From Alphaproteobacteria bacterium (GTDB lineage: Bacteria; Pseudomonadota; Alphaproteobacteria; Micavibrionales; Micavibrionaceae), in assembly GCA_016699735.1 (NCBI GenBank), contig CP065008.1, positions 1,426,001-1,490,000 of the forward strand: a DNA stretch of 64,000 nucleotides, read 5' to 3'. A program made the position numbers and the translations under genes. The notes beneath the pieces were generated by a model. It was given only the letters and a program-made list of their open reading frames with translations. It was not told the origin of the DNA and searched no databases. Of the stretch, positions 8,696-17,700 are shown piece after piece. Positions within the stretch are counted from its first letter, which is position 1; each line of letters begins with the position of its first letter.

Positions 8696-9718
8696 CTAAA
8701 ATCTTTTCGTCAGGGTTACGGAACCGAAGATACTCTCCTGATCCTGCGTTTCGAATTCCTTGGTCCGCGCATTCAGCGTGTAGGACATTCTGTAATCGCC
8801 GTACGTCAGGGAAAATCCTGCGCTGGCATCGCCGACCAGAATGTTTCTCTCCACATCGTGGCTGTCCCGGAATGTATTTCCGTCGAGAAAAATATTGTGT
8901 GCCACCGCCCGCCCGTCCAGCCCGAGGAAAATCTGCCAGTTCAGTTCGTCGTCACTACCCCCGAACACACCCGTTCCGGGGATCGAGGGGCGCACACGGG
9001 GCGGGGTATCCTCATTATCCGAAGAGCCAAGGACAAAAGTTGCTCCGACGCCGCCCTGTGTATAGATATTTCCCAACGTCAGCGAGAAATTCGGCTCAAC
9101 CCGCGCCTTGGCAAAACCGGCGTCATAATAAAGAGCATAAGGAATCCTTCTGCTCCAGGACACCATCAAACCCGGCTCGAAATGAAGCTGGTTCTTCCAG
9201 CCCCGCGGGTCCGGCGATCCGGTAAAGTATTTATGCACGAAACGCTGCGTCGGTTTGCCCAGCGCCTCCGGTCCGATGACGCCCAGTGTAAACTCCAGTT
9301 CGTCAATATGTGCGGGGATATCGCGATTCCAGGTTGTTGTCGCCAGACCGACCGACCCGTATAGGAACGCGGCCCATGGACGATCATCCTCCGGCTGGTC
9401 CTCAAGTCTTATATTTTCAGGGGTATAAAGATTATGCCCAAAACTATAAAACGTGCTGGTGCTGTCGTTCAGATCGAAGGTCGGAACAGAGTCTGCCAGC
9501 TTGTCGATCATCGGCGGAACGTCGATTCCCTCGTTGAACCACGTCAGACGCACCCCGCTGGTGTAATAGCGATCGGAATTCCCGCCGAAATTATCGTTTT
9601 CGACAGACAGGCTGACGTAGGTCGGCTTATCTTCATCCTCGCCAAAGGCAGAAGGAGGACACAACACTGCGCCGGACAGACCAAGAAAAAGAGAAAAACT
9701 GAGAATCAAGTGACGCAT
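8696..9718 (-). CDS. LpxR-like lipid A deacylase / DUF2219 outer-membrane protein
   Basis: 340 residues with a cleavable signal peptide (about residues 1-26, ending SAFG-E). The start of the mature protein has VENDNFGGNSDRYYTSGVRL, the hallmark N-terminal motif of LpxR-type barrels, in which Asn/Asp side chains contribute to the Ca-dependent active site. Alternating hydrophobic strands and a terminal aromatic (LTKRF) fit an outer-membrane beta-barrel. LpxR removes the 3'-acyloxyacyl group of lipid A. Many family members are annotated only by similarity, so activity is inferred. Confidence 0.8.
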   Translation of the reverse strand: MRHLILSFSLFLGLSGAVLCPPSAFGEDEDKPTYVSLSVENDNFGGNSDRYYTSGVRLTWFNEGIDVPPMIDKLADSVPTFDLNDSTSTFYSFGHNLYTPENIRLEDQPEDDRPWAAFLYGSVGLATTTWNRDIPAHIDELEFTLGVIGPEALGKPTQRFVHKYFTGSPDPRGWKNQLHFEPGLMVSWSRRIPYALYYDAGFAKARVEPNFSLTLGNIYTQGGVGATFVLGSSDNEDTPPRVRPSIPGTGVFGGSDDELNWQIFLGLDGRAVAHNIFLDGNTFRDSHDVERNILVGDASAGFSLTYGDYRMSYTLNARTKEFETQDQESIFGSVTLTKRF

Positions 9719-9804
9719 AACCGGACAAGTAAGGCTTAAAGTCGTAAAAAGCGCAAGAGGAAGATCGTCTTTTGTCGCAGGGGCAAATATGGTAAGGAAA
9801 GCGG

Positions 9805-10488
9805 ATGGAACAAAGTAAAATCATAAATTTTTACACCCATCCGCCGCTTTCGGGACAGGTCAAAAACCTCGTCATTCTCCTGCATGGCCTCGGGTCGAAC
9901 GGTCGCGATCTGATTTCTCTGGCTCCTTACTGGGCGCAGGCTTTGCCCGATACGCTGTTTATCTCCCCCGACGCGCCCTTTCCCTGTGATATGGCGCCGC
10001 CCGGATACCCGAACTCCTATCAATGGTTTTCCCTGCAAAACCGCAACCCCGCAGTTATGCTCAAGGGCGTCAAGGATGTTGAACCGATTTTAAAGGAATT
10101 TATCGACGAGCAGTTGAAGGCGCACACCTTGCCGCCCCGGCAGCTGGCTCTTGTGGGCTTCTCACAGGGCACGATGACCAGCCTGCACGTCGGGCCACGT
10201 TATCCCGAACCCATCGGGGGCATCATTGGATTTTCAGGGGCGCTGCTCTGGGAACCCTATATGGCCAAGGAAAAGCTTCATCTCATTCCCCTCATGTTGA
10301 TTCATGGAGAGTACGACGATGTGGTGCCGGTCGATGCCTGGCACCATGCCATGACAACGCTATCCTCGATCGGATTCAAGCCGAGTGGCTACACCCAGCC
10401 CGGCCTGTATCACAGCATTGACCAGCAGGGGATCGTCACCGCGGCCTCGTTTCTGCAGAAAATCTTTTCGGACGCGCTCGCCGTTTAG
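9805..10488 (+). CDS. carboxylesterase / lysophospholipase-type alpha/beta hydrolase
   Basis: 227 residues of the phospholipase/carboxylesterase family. Oxyanion-hole motif LLHGLGSNG at about 25-33, nucleophile elbow GFSQG with Ser120, acid Asp171 or Asp172 (HGEYDDVVP) and His203 (LYHSI) complete the catalytic triad. Lacks a signal peptide, so cytoplasmic. Substrates of this family range from short-chain esters to lysophospholipids. AAGGAAAGC Shine-Dalgarno 3 nt before the ATG. Confidence 0.9.
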   Translation: MEQSKIINFYTHPPLSGQVKNLVILLHGLGSNGRDLISLAPYWAQALPDTLFISPDAPFPCDMAPPGYPNSYQWFSLQNRNPAVMLKGVKDVEPILKEFIDEQLKAHTLPPRQLALVGFSQGTMTSLHVGPRYPEPIGGIIGFSGALLWEPYMAKEKLHLIPLMLIHGEYDDVVPVDAWHHAMTTLSSIGFKPSGYTQPGLYHSIDQQGIVTAASFLQKIFSDALAV

Positions 10489-10569
10489 TGCGTTGCAAGA
10501 GACAGGACTCTAAAGCGCGATTAATCCATAACTCATTGTCATAATAAATTATTTGCAGACGCTTGAATT

Positions 10570-10611
10570 GCTGCACCACAATATTATTGTGGGATGCAGC
10601 ACAGAAAGTGC
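10570..10611. repeat. long inverted repeat followed by a second small hairpin
   Basis: GCTGCA-CCACAAT-ATT-ATTGTGG-GA-TGCAGC forms a 13-bp stem with a 3-nt loop and a 2-nt bulge (10570-10600). It is followed at once by GCAC-AGAAA-GTGC (10599-10611). There is no T-run, so it is not an obvious terminator. It lies 81 nt after the esterase stop. Could be an operator, an RNA-stability hairpin or part of a longer structured transcript. Confidence 0.6.
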
Positions 10612-10688
10612 TAAAGAATATAAGGTTTTTCGCTCAAATATGTTACAATTTTATTGTGTACGCGAGTTCTGTATTGCTTGGGACTCTA

Positions 10689-10739
10689 AGCCCAGCGCAG
10701 GTTTCCACCGCAGCAAGGCGCTCATGTGGCAAATGGGCT
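10689..10739 (+). ncRNA. candidate structured leader RNA upstream of the HNH gene
   Basis: AGCCCA (10689-10694) pairs with TGGGCT (10734-10739), and AGCGC (10694-10698) with GCGCT (10718-10722), enclosing a GGT-TTCC-ACC mini-hairpin. CCAC (10705-10708) could instead pair with GTGG (10726-10729), suggesting alternative or pseudoknotted folds. It ends 32 nt before the HNH start codon. It does not match a riboswitch, SRP RNA or 6S RNA that I can name. The rest of the 283-nt gap is otherwise AT-rich with no ORF I trust. Confidence 0.4.
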
Positions 10740-10771
10740 CGACAGCGGAGAAGTTAAAGAGAGAGTAGGAA

Positions 10772-11341
10772 ATGGATACGTTGACTCCCTTGGAAAGATG
10801 CCCCGCCCTGATCTTAAACGCAGACTTCAGGCCGCTCAGTTATTTCCCTTTATCGATCTGGCCCTGGCAGGAGGCGGTGAAAGCCATCTTCCGCGACAGC
10901 GTCACCGTGATTTCAGAATACGACCGCGTGGTACGCTCCCCCGGCGTGAGCTTTAAGCTGCCCAGCGTTCTCGCGCTGAAAGAATATATCCCGATGGCCC
11001 GCTCCCCGGCCTTCACGCGCTTTAACGTGTTTTTGCGCGACCAATGGATCTGCCAGTATTGTGGTAATTGTTTCAAGACTCAGGAGTTGTCCTTCGATCA
11101 TGTGATACCGCGCTCACGCGGCGGACGCACGACATGGGAGAACATCGTTGCGGCCTGCCGCGACTGCAACACGCTCAAGGGCAACAGATTGCCGAAGGAA
11201 AGCGGAATGTACCCGATTATGACGCCGCGTCGGCCTTCGATTTTCGAACTCCACGAGAGGGGCCGGAAATTTCCGCCGCACTTTCTGCACGAAAGCTGGG
11301 GCGACTTTTTATATTGGGATTCCGAACTGCAGGACGATTAA
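10772..11341 (+). CDS. HNH endonuclease family protein
   Basis: 189 residues. The HNH core is complete: zinc ligands CQYC at 94-97 and CRDC at 129-132, catalytic DH at 109-110 (LSFDHVIPRSRGG), and TTWENIVAACR supplying the Asn. The N-terminal ~80 residues are a conserved preamble seen in the widespread chromosomal HNH family (ALILNADFRPLSY). These proteins are common in alphaproteobacteria and not clearly mobile; the target is unknown. Preceded by an unusual structured leader. Confidence 0.88.
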   Translation: MDTLTPLERCPALILNADFRPLSYFPLSIWPWQEAVKAIFRDSVTVISEYDRVVRSPGVSFKLPSVLALKEYIPMARSPAFTRFNVFLRDQWICQYCGNCFKTQELSFDHVIPRSRGGRTTWENIVAACRDCNTLKGNRLPKESGMYPIMTPRRPSIFELHERGRKFPPHFLHESWGDFLYWDSELQDD

Positions 11342-11490
11342 GAACAATAAGAATAAACGTCCGCTTGTTCGAAGGTTTTTTTGTAAAGTTTTTGGCTTGC
11401 CACGGAGAACGGTTTGTGGCCCGCCAGAAAGAGCGCAAGGCCTGTCGGTTCAGGCTGCGCGCAAGACTCGTGCAACGAAAGGAGGACGTT

Positions 11491-11853
11491 ATGTTTACAC
11501 ATATCACAAATCTTGCACACGTCAGATCGATCACGGAGGCCTTAGGATTCTTTCTGTTCTATGTCGTTCTGTTGATAGGTCTTTCTACCTTCCTTGGACA
11601 CTATATGGGCACACTCGGTCTGATCGAGGGCGGAAAGGTCGGCACCTTCTTTGAAGGCGGCCACCTGCACACCCTGATCGGTACGGGATGGACACTGTTC
11701 CTGTCCAGCATGGTTCTGTCCGGGAAGAAACTGACCAATGACCTGATGTCGGTCATTATCGCGCTGGTCGGCGTATACCTGTCATACACGGTTGACGTGT
11801 TGATGGGCATGGTCGTGGTTTCCTACCTGACGACGGTAGACGTCACGAAATAA
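11491..11853 (+). CDS. small inner-membrane protein, unknown
   Basis: 120 residues from an ATG preceded by a strong AAAGGAGGACGTT Shine-Dalgarno; the open frame continues further upstream but without initiation signals. About three hydrophobic segments are visible: LGFFLFYVVLLIGLSTFLG, a middle TLIGTGWTLFLSSMVL, and VIIALVGVYLSYTVDVLMGM. A His-Gly-His (GGHLH) lies between the first two. I do not recognise the family. The first helix resembles the 40-residue protein encoded downstream at 12019. Followed by a clear terminator. Confidence 0.75.
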   Translation: MFTHITNLAHVRSITEALGFFLFYVVLLIGLSTFLGHYMGTLGLIEGGKVGTFFEGGHLHTLIGTGWTLFLSSMVLSGKKLTNDLMSVIIALVGVYLSYTVDVLMGMVVVSYLTTVDVTK

Positions 11854-11897
11854 ATTTAAAAAAAGGCCGCAACGAACGGCCCCATCAAAAAAATGCA

Positions 11898-11925
11898 GCC
11901 GGGGGATTCTCTCCCGGCTTTCTTT
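11898..11925 (+). terminator. rho-independent terminator
   Basis: GCCGGG/CCCGGC stem around GGATTCTCT, followed by TTTCTTT. Ends the small membrane-protein transcript. A second small hairpin, GGCCG-N7-CGGCC at 11865-11881, lies just upstream. Confidence 0.8.
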
Positions 11926-12018
11926 ATGCGCTTGAGGCGATGAAACCCGCAGAAAACTTGACTCTTCGTCTGATTTTGATTATCTGGAGGGCAGGATTTT
12001 CAAGAAAAGACGGCCATC

Positions 12019-12141
12019 ATGTTCAAGGATATGTTCAATTTCGGAAAAAAACGGACGCTCAAGGAGTCGTTCGGCTTCTTCGTATTTCACAGTGTCTTGC
12101 TTCTGGCGACACTGACGGTCTTACGCAGCCTCGGTGTTTAG
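12019..12141 (+). CDS. 40-residue single-helix membrane protein related to the gene at 11491
   Basis: ATG at 12019 to TAG at 12141. Sequence begins MFKDMFNFGKKRTLKES and continues as one hydrophobic helix ending in RSLGV. Segment RTLKESFGFFVFHSVLLLAT lines up with RSITEALGFFLFYVVLLIGL of the upstream 120-residue protein, so the two look like paralogs. The Shine-Dalgarno is weak (GGAGGGCAGG lies about 25 nt upstream). Its last 21 nt overlap the end of dsbB on the other strand. Confidence 0.55.
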   Translation: MFKDMFNFGKKRTLKESFGFFVFHSVLLLATLTVLRSLGV

Positions 12142-12660
12142 TGTCTTGCGGATCAGGAGCGCCGACAGGGCGCAGAGCGCAGCCAGACCCGCGCAGAGGA
12201 TGACGTTGTAATTGGCCATGGACAGGCCGAGCAGCGGGTCCGCCCAGGGAATCTCATCGCACCGCCCGCCGGGGGTGCTCAGGATATTTTCAATCAAAGT
12301 CTGACCTTTTGCCTCGAAGTCCGGCAGCTTGCACAGTTCGGTGGACTCCCACCAGTGCCGCTCGACCCCCGTGTGGTAAAAGGCAATCCCGGCGTTGGTC
12401 AGGTAGTTGAGGGAGGAGAGGGCCAGCAGGCCGATGCTGAAGGGCAGATTACGCCTCTTCGCCAGCCCCACCATCCCTATGATTGCCCCAACCGCGAACG
12501 GATAACGCTGGGTGACGCAAAGATGGCAAGGCTCCAGCCCCAGAAACCCTTCCGCAAAAAACGCGGCGGCCAAAGAAAAGACACAGATAAACAGCAGGAA
12601 GGCAAAAACCGTACCCGGTGTGCTGAGGAAATAGACGATGAGGGTTTTAAGCCGTTCCAT
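12121..12660 (-). CDS. dsbB: disulfide bond formation protein B
   Basis: 179 residues, four transmembrane helices. The first periplasmic loop has the quinone-linked pair C45-H-L-C48 in EPCHLC, and the second loop has C110 and C134 (ELCKLP, GGRCDE), the DsbB redox cysteines. It re-oxidises DsbA by passing electrons to quinone. No dsbA is visible nearby. Tail-to-tail overlap with the 40-residue gene. Confidence 0.88.
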   Translation of the reverse strand: MERLKTLIVYFLSTPGTVFAFLLFICVFSLAAAFFAEGFLGLEPCHLCVTQRYPFAVGAIIGMVGLAKRRNLPFSIGLLALSSLNYLTNAGIAFYHTGVERHWWESTELCKLPDFEAKGQTLIENILSTPGGRCDEIPWADPLLGLSMANYNVILCAGLAALCALSALLIRKTLNTEAA

Positions 12661-12764
12661 GTATGCTTATTCGTTAAAAGAACGCAAAAGATTTCAAGGG
12701 TGATTGTAAACCCGCCGGGGCAGGTGTAAAACAGGCTTTTAGTGCGAAAAGATCGATTTTTCTG

Positions 12765-12792
12765 TTGATCCTTTCCGGTTCCCGGCTATGAT
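12765..12792 (+). promoter_or_regulatory. sigma70-type promoter of tRNA-Leu
   Basis: TTGATC (-35) and TATGAT (-10) separated by 16 nt; predicted start lies ~10-14 nt before the tRNA. Confidence 0.65.
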
Positions 12793-12812
12793 CGCACAGC
12801 CCACCAAAAGAT

Positions 12813-12899
12813 GCGGGTGTGGTGAAACTGGTAGACGCGCCAGACTCAAACTCTGGTGTCCGCAAGGACGTGTCGGTTCGACTCCGACCACCCGCACCA
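12813..12899 (+). tRNA. tRNA-Leu (anticodon CAA)
   Basis: Acceptor stem GCGGGTG/CACCCGC, anticodon stem CCAGA/TCTGG around loop CTCAAAC (anticodon CAA, reads UUG), long variable arm TGTCCGCAAGGACG typical of class II tRNAs, GGTTCGACTCC T-arm, encoded CCA end. 87 nt. Confidence 0.97.
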
Positions 12900-13053
12900 A
12901 GCCTCGATCAACCAAATAAACATCACCTTGATTTTACAGAAGAATAAGCGTAAACACCTGCACGGGGCCGAATATTCGGGGTACTAGAAAACAATCGCGC
13001 CTAATCTTGCTTTATGGTAATTTAGGCTCCGGGGGATAAATTGGGAGACCCGC

Positions 13054-13377
13054 ATGGCAGAGCATAATAAACCGGAATTGAGTGTCATCGGCGATTTTTC
13101 CGACGCCATGATTTTTGCAGAGCGTTCAGACGGCCGTTTTCTGAGAGTTGACCCGAAGCTGGATTTGTCCAAGGCTTTTACCGTGGAGTCTCACAATCCC
13201 GCCGGAGAACACTCTAAATTCAGATTTCTGGGAGCGCCTCGTGAAGGGCGGTCTCTTCTTCCCGATCCCGGCAAGGGGGATATCGCTGTTTACCAGCCCT
13301 CGGACACCAAAGGCAAAAAGGTCAAGCTTTTCGGCGATGGCCGCATTGAGATTACGAGCAGGCAACCAGAGGTTTAA
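13054..13377 (+). CDS. hypothetical protein, unknown
   Basis: 107 residues, beginning MAEHNKPELSVIGDFSDAMI. No signal peptide or membrane segment; beta-strand and charged-residue pattern suggests a small soluble beta-rich protein. A GGGAGACC Shine-Dalgarno precedes the ATG by 3-4 nt. Free-standing between tRNA-Leu and the flavoprotein. Not recognised. Confidence 0.65.
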   Translation: MAEHNKPELSVIGDFSDAMIFAERSDGRFLRVDPKLDLSKAFTVESHNPAGEHSKFRFLGAPREGRSLLPDPGKGDIAVYQPSDTKGKKVKLFGDGRIEITSRQPEV

Positions 13378-13478
13378 TTTTATCCTCGCCCCGATTAACT
13401 TTGCATCTTGGCAAGCCAGCACCTCTCTGGGTTTCTTATAAGCCTTGGTCTTTGTGCCAATCCTAAGGAGTCTTTCTT

Positions 13479-14696
13479 ATCACAAAAACAATCGCCATCA
13501 TCGGGGGTGGGCCGGCGGGCCTGAAGGCGGCGGAGACGCTGTCGCTGCGCGGCTATGTTGTAACGATTTACGAGCGCAAACCCTCGGTGGGGCGGAAATT
13601 TCTTCTAGCCGGACGCGGCGGACTGAACCTCACACACTCGGATGAGATCGATTCCTTTATCCGCAGATACCGCAAACGGGCGGAGACTTTAGAGCCAATC
13701 ATAAAAGCCTTCCCGCCGCAGGCGATGCGGGAATGGTGCGAGGGTCTGGGGGAGAAAACCTTCGTCGGCACAAGCGGGCGCGTTTTCCCTAAAAGCTTCA
13801 AGGCCTCGCCGCTGCTGCGGGCGTGGCTCAGGCGACTGGACAAGCAGGGTGTCCGTTTCATGCTGAACCATGAATGGCGCGGGTGGGAGCAGGGCGCCCT
13901 GATTTTTAAAACGCCGGACGGGGGTGCGCAGGTGAAGCCGGACGCGACATTACTGGCTCTGGGCGGCGCTTCGTGGCCGCGTCTGGGATCGGACGGACGC
14001 TGGGTCGATATCCTGCAAAAGGAGAATGTCAAAATAGCGCCTCTGCAGCCTGCAAATTGCGGGTTCATCGCGGACTGGTCCGCTATCTTTTCGCAAAAAT
14101 TCGCCGGACAGCCGTTGAAAACGATCACGGCGTCTTTTCAGGATCACACCGTTCACGGCGAAATCATGATCACGACTAAAGGCATAGAGGGCGGCCCGGT
14201 TTACGCCCTGTCTTCTGAATTGAGAGAAGACATCAACAAAAACGGTTCTGCCGTTCTCTTGCTTGATCTTAAACCTGATTTAAGTCTTGAGGCTCTGACG
14301 GAGCGCCTGAAAAAGCCGAGAGCCGGAAAATCGTTCTCGAATTATTTAAAAGGCGCGATCAATCTCTCCGAAGTCGCTATCGGCTTGCTCATGGAACGGC
14401 CGGACCGTAAAACTTTGGGCGAATATCCTCCGCCAAAGCTGGCGGCGTTGATTAAAGCGTACCCGCTCCAACTCAGCGCCCCCTTTCCGATCGACCGCGC
14501 CATCTCGACCGCCGGCGGGGTCACCTTTGAAAGCCTTGATAAAAACCTGATGATTCTAAGTAAGCCCGGTGTTTTCATCGCCGGGGAAATGCTGGACTGG
14601 GAAGCCCCGACAGGCGGCTACCTCCTGCAGGCCTGCATGGCGACAGGCGAGCGGGCCGCGCAGGGGATTGTGGAGTGGCTAGCCCAGCAGAAGTGA
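13479..14696 (+). CDS. BaiN/HI0933-like FAD flavoprotein (TIGR03862-type) with AUC in start position
   Basis: About 405 residues. The FAD motif IAIIGGGPAGLKAAE and the ERKPSVGRKFLLAGRGGLNLTH block are those of the YhiN/BaiN (HI0933-like) family; the C-terminal GVFIAGEMLDWEAPTGGY is the second FAD motif. The Rossmann motif lies upstream of the first in-frame GTG (13587), so translation must begin earlier. The frame opens after a stop at 13464, has an AAGGAG Shine-Dalgarno at 13465-13470, and the codon 8 nt later is ATC (13479). No ATG, GTG or TTG exists in between. Either AUC initiation or a base error. Substrate unknown. Confidence 0.8.
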   Translation: MTKTIAIIGGGPAGLKAAETLSLRGYVVTIYERKPSVGRKFLLAGRGGLNLTHSDEIDSFIRRYRKRAETLEPIIKAFPPQAMREWCEGLGEKTFVGTSGRVFPKSFKASPLLRAWLRRLDKQGVRFMLNHEWRGWEQGALIFKTPDGGAQVKPDATLLALGGASWPRLGSDGRWVDILQKENVKIAPLQPANCGFIADWSAIFSQKFAGQPLKTITASFQDHTVHGEIMITTKGIEGGPVYALSSELREDINKNGSAVLLLDLKPDLSLEALTERLKKPRAGKSFSNYLKGAINLSEVAIGLLMERPDRKTLGEYPPPKLAALIKAYPLQLSAPFPIDRAISTAGGVTFESLDKNLMILSKPGVFIAGEMLDWEAPTGGYLLQACMATGERAAQGIVEWLAQQK

Positions 14697-14720
14697 AAGC
14701 CAAAGTTTTCCTAAGGCGTA

Positions 14721-17700
14721 TTATACCGTTATCAAATGACCGGAGGCCTCCAGCGTCGCTTCGTTCGTCAAGCCGGTAACATTATACAAGGCCGCAATCT
14801 GCAAAAAATTGTTCGCCCCGCCATCCTGATCCACATACAGCAAAGAGTTTGAACCAGTTTGCGTAATCTGAACGAAATCCGTAATGACATCAATGCCGTA
14901 GTCATAAAATCCAAAGAGTACGTCGGAAATATCAATGACGTCGTTCTGACTGGTTTTATTATAGTCATTCACGATATCAATATTCGCGAAAGCAGAGCTA
15001 GCCTCGAAAACAAAAGTATCGGTGCCGCCCCCTCCGTAAAGGGAATCAAGTCCGCTTCCGCCGTAAAGTGTATCGTTGCCGTTCTCGCCCCTCATGGTGT
15101 CATTCTCGCTTCCGCCATAAAGGGTGTCGTTGTCATTCCCGGCATAAAACACATCCAGGCCGCTTCCGCCGTAAAGCAGATCGTTTCCGTTATTGCCCTT
15201 GAGGGTATCGTTTCCGGACTCGCCATTGATCACATCATCGCCATACCAACCTTCCAGAGATGAATCGTCTCCGCTGCCGCCGTAGATAATGTCTTGACCG
15301 TCTCCGGCATTGATTGCATCATTGCCATCCCCGCCATAGATCGTATCGTTTCCGCCATAAGCCTGAACATTGTCGTTACCGCCAAGGGCATAGATCACAT
15401 CGTCGATCAACGATCCTTCGCGGTACGAGCTTTCCATGGTTCCCTTGATAACGGCATCGGCCCCCTCGGTCCCGTAGACGGTCACAAGCGTCCCCTGCAT
15501 ATCCCAGACGGTCCCGTCCGTGAATTTGATGTAATCGATCCCGTACCCGGTATAGTTCTGGTTATCAACGATGATCGTGCTGGTCGTCGTATCGTGATTG
15601 TCGATAAGGATGGTCATCTTGTCGCCCAGAGTATGATAGCGCGCTAGCGTGACATCCGCGGCGGCGATACCCGCGCCGAAGATCAGAACGTCGAAATCGG
15701 TGGTGGAGCCGAGATCGGTGATGGTATCGTCGCCGTCCCCATGCCCGTAATAGTAGGTATCATCCCCCACCTTTCCGACAAGCGTGTCCGGGTCGGCCCC
15801 GCCGTTCAGGTAATCGTTCTTGTTGCTTCCGGTCAGCGTATCGACACCCCCGAACCCGTAATAGGAATAGGGGGTGCTGATACTGCCATAGATCAGATGC
15901 TCCCCGGCGGAGGTGCCGAGGATGGATTGTCCCCCCACCTGCCGCGCCGCGCCAGCCGCGACCTGCAGCGTCTCGATGGAGAACAGCGTGTCCCGGTCGC
16001 TCGGGCCGTTAAAAACGCTGTTGCCGTAATATTTATCGACCCAGTAATTGCCCAGCACCGCATCAAGAAGGGTGATGTCAAAAAAGACATCGGTCAGATC
16101 CATATAATCCACAAGGTCAAGCCCGTCATTCTGCCGGGTGATATCCATCAAATCCATAGGAATCCCGTTCCAAAACGGATCAAGATCATCCGTATCGAAG
16201 CCACCGTGATAGACGTCATCACCGAACTTGTCGGCAATGAAATCGTCATTGCCCGTGCCGCCGATGACAATATCATCTCCGTCACCACCTTTGAGCCAAT
16301 CATTTCCATCATATCCGAAGAGGAAGTCTTCATCGGCTCCCCCATCAAATTCATCATGGTGAATTCCCCCGATGGCGATGTCCCTGTCATTACCGCCTGT
16401 AAAAATATTTTCACCGTTGTAGCCTAAAAAGACTGTACTGTCGTGCAAGCCGCTCCCCGCATGAGGGGCGACTGTCACATGATCGCCGCTGGAGCTGCCG
16501 ACAAAAAGAGTGGATTTAAAATGGCCGGCACCAAGAATCTCATGAGTGGCGCTTAAAGATTCTGTGCTGCCGCTTTGAATGGCAGAAAAAACAATCCGGT
16601 TGAAAGCAGTTCCTTCTGCATCTGTCGGTAATGTAAGCCAGTTATTCTGTATAAAACTTTCAAGATTGACGCCAACTTCTCCCGGAACGACATTATATAA
16701 ATCATCCAGAATGGAGTCGACGAGAGCATCGCGAGTGACAGCCATGGTTGGCTTAAGGTCGGCCTCAATCTGCATCCAGTCCGAAGATTTAAAATTCACC
16801 ACCAATGCATCAGGGTCATTAGTGTCATACTCTAAGATGCCTGACCTGACATCAGGAGAAGTGCTCGCCAGCGCTACGCCCACATGGGAAAGCGCAAGAT
16901 GAGATGCATAATGCACAAAAGCTCTTCCAATATCGGCAGCATAGCTTTCTATGGAAGCAGCAGCGCCGCTTGCTGAAAGCGCCTTTCCAAGATCAGTCGC
17001 ATCATTATGCAAAGAGCGAGCGCCCGTATTGCCAAAAACCAACCCATTGTCAGATTCTAATGCAGAATAAGCTAAAGTTGTACGCATAATGTCAGAAAAA
17101 CTTTCCTTTGAAACACTAACGCCAGTAAAATTCGCACTCTCTAAATACGAAGCGTTGAGTCCAATAGAACTAGCAAATTCTTTGTTGTAAAGAAGAGGCC
17201 AAAAAAACTTTCCTGATGAAAGCCATTCCCCAGTATCAGATCCATCAATCTTTTGAAAAAGAAGCCTTAAAACTAATGTAGCTTGACTATGTCGCGCAAT
17301 AGCCTCGTTTATAGGATCTAAGCCAATCGTTACGGCAGCTATAAAAGCTGGTATACCACCACCGTAAAAATACTCTATCATTCTGACTATTGCATCGGCA
17401 CGCGTATCCGTAAACCCTTTTTGTAACTCTGTATATAGATCACTTGGGTTTGGGCCTTCATCATAAGACGGAATTAATACTTCTTGCCACCAATCGAAGT
17501 TGTAAGGCACTAAATCAAGATTTGTGTCATCATCACTCAAAGCAAAAGGAGGGTAATATGCTGTTGTATTTGTTTGGAGACCACGAATATATTTAAGAAC
17601 CTCATGCTCCGTTGAATATGCTATATGACCAATGTTATTGGGGTTGATAGAATCTTGATCTCCGTAGACTTTTATTTTATATTCCTCGTCATAAAGTATT

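Noticed and set aside
10681..10771. SRP RNA or 6S RNA identity for the structured leader
   Set aside because: The conserved SRP GGTCAGG-type core is missing and the length and pairing do not fit 6S RNA.
15000..16400. Repetitive DNA taken as a CRISPR-like or satellite array
   Set aside because: The repeats encode RTX nonapeptides in frame and have no constant spacer-repeat pattern.
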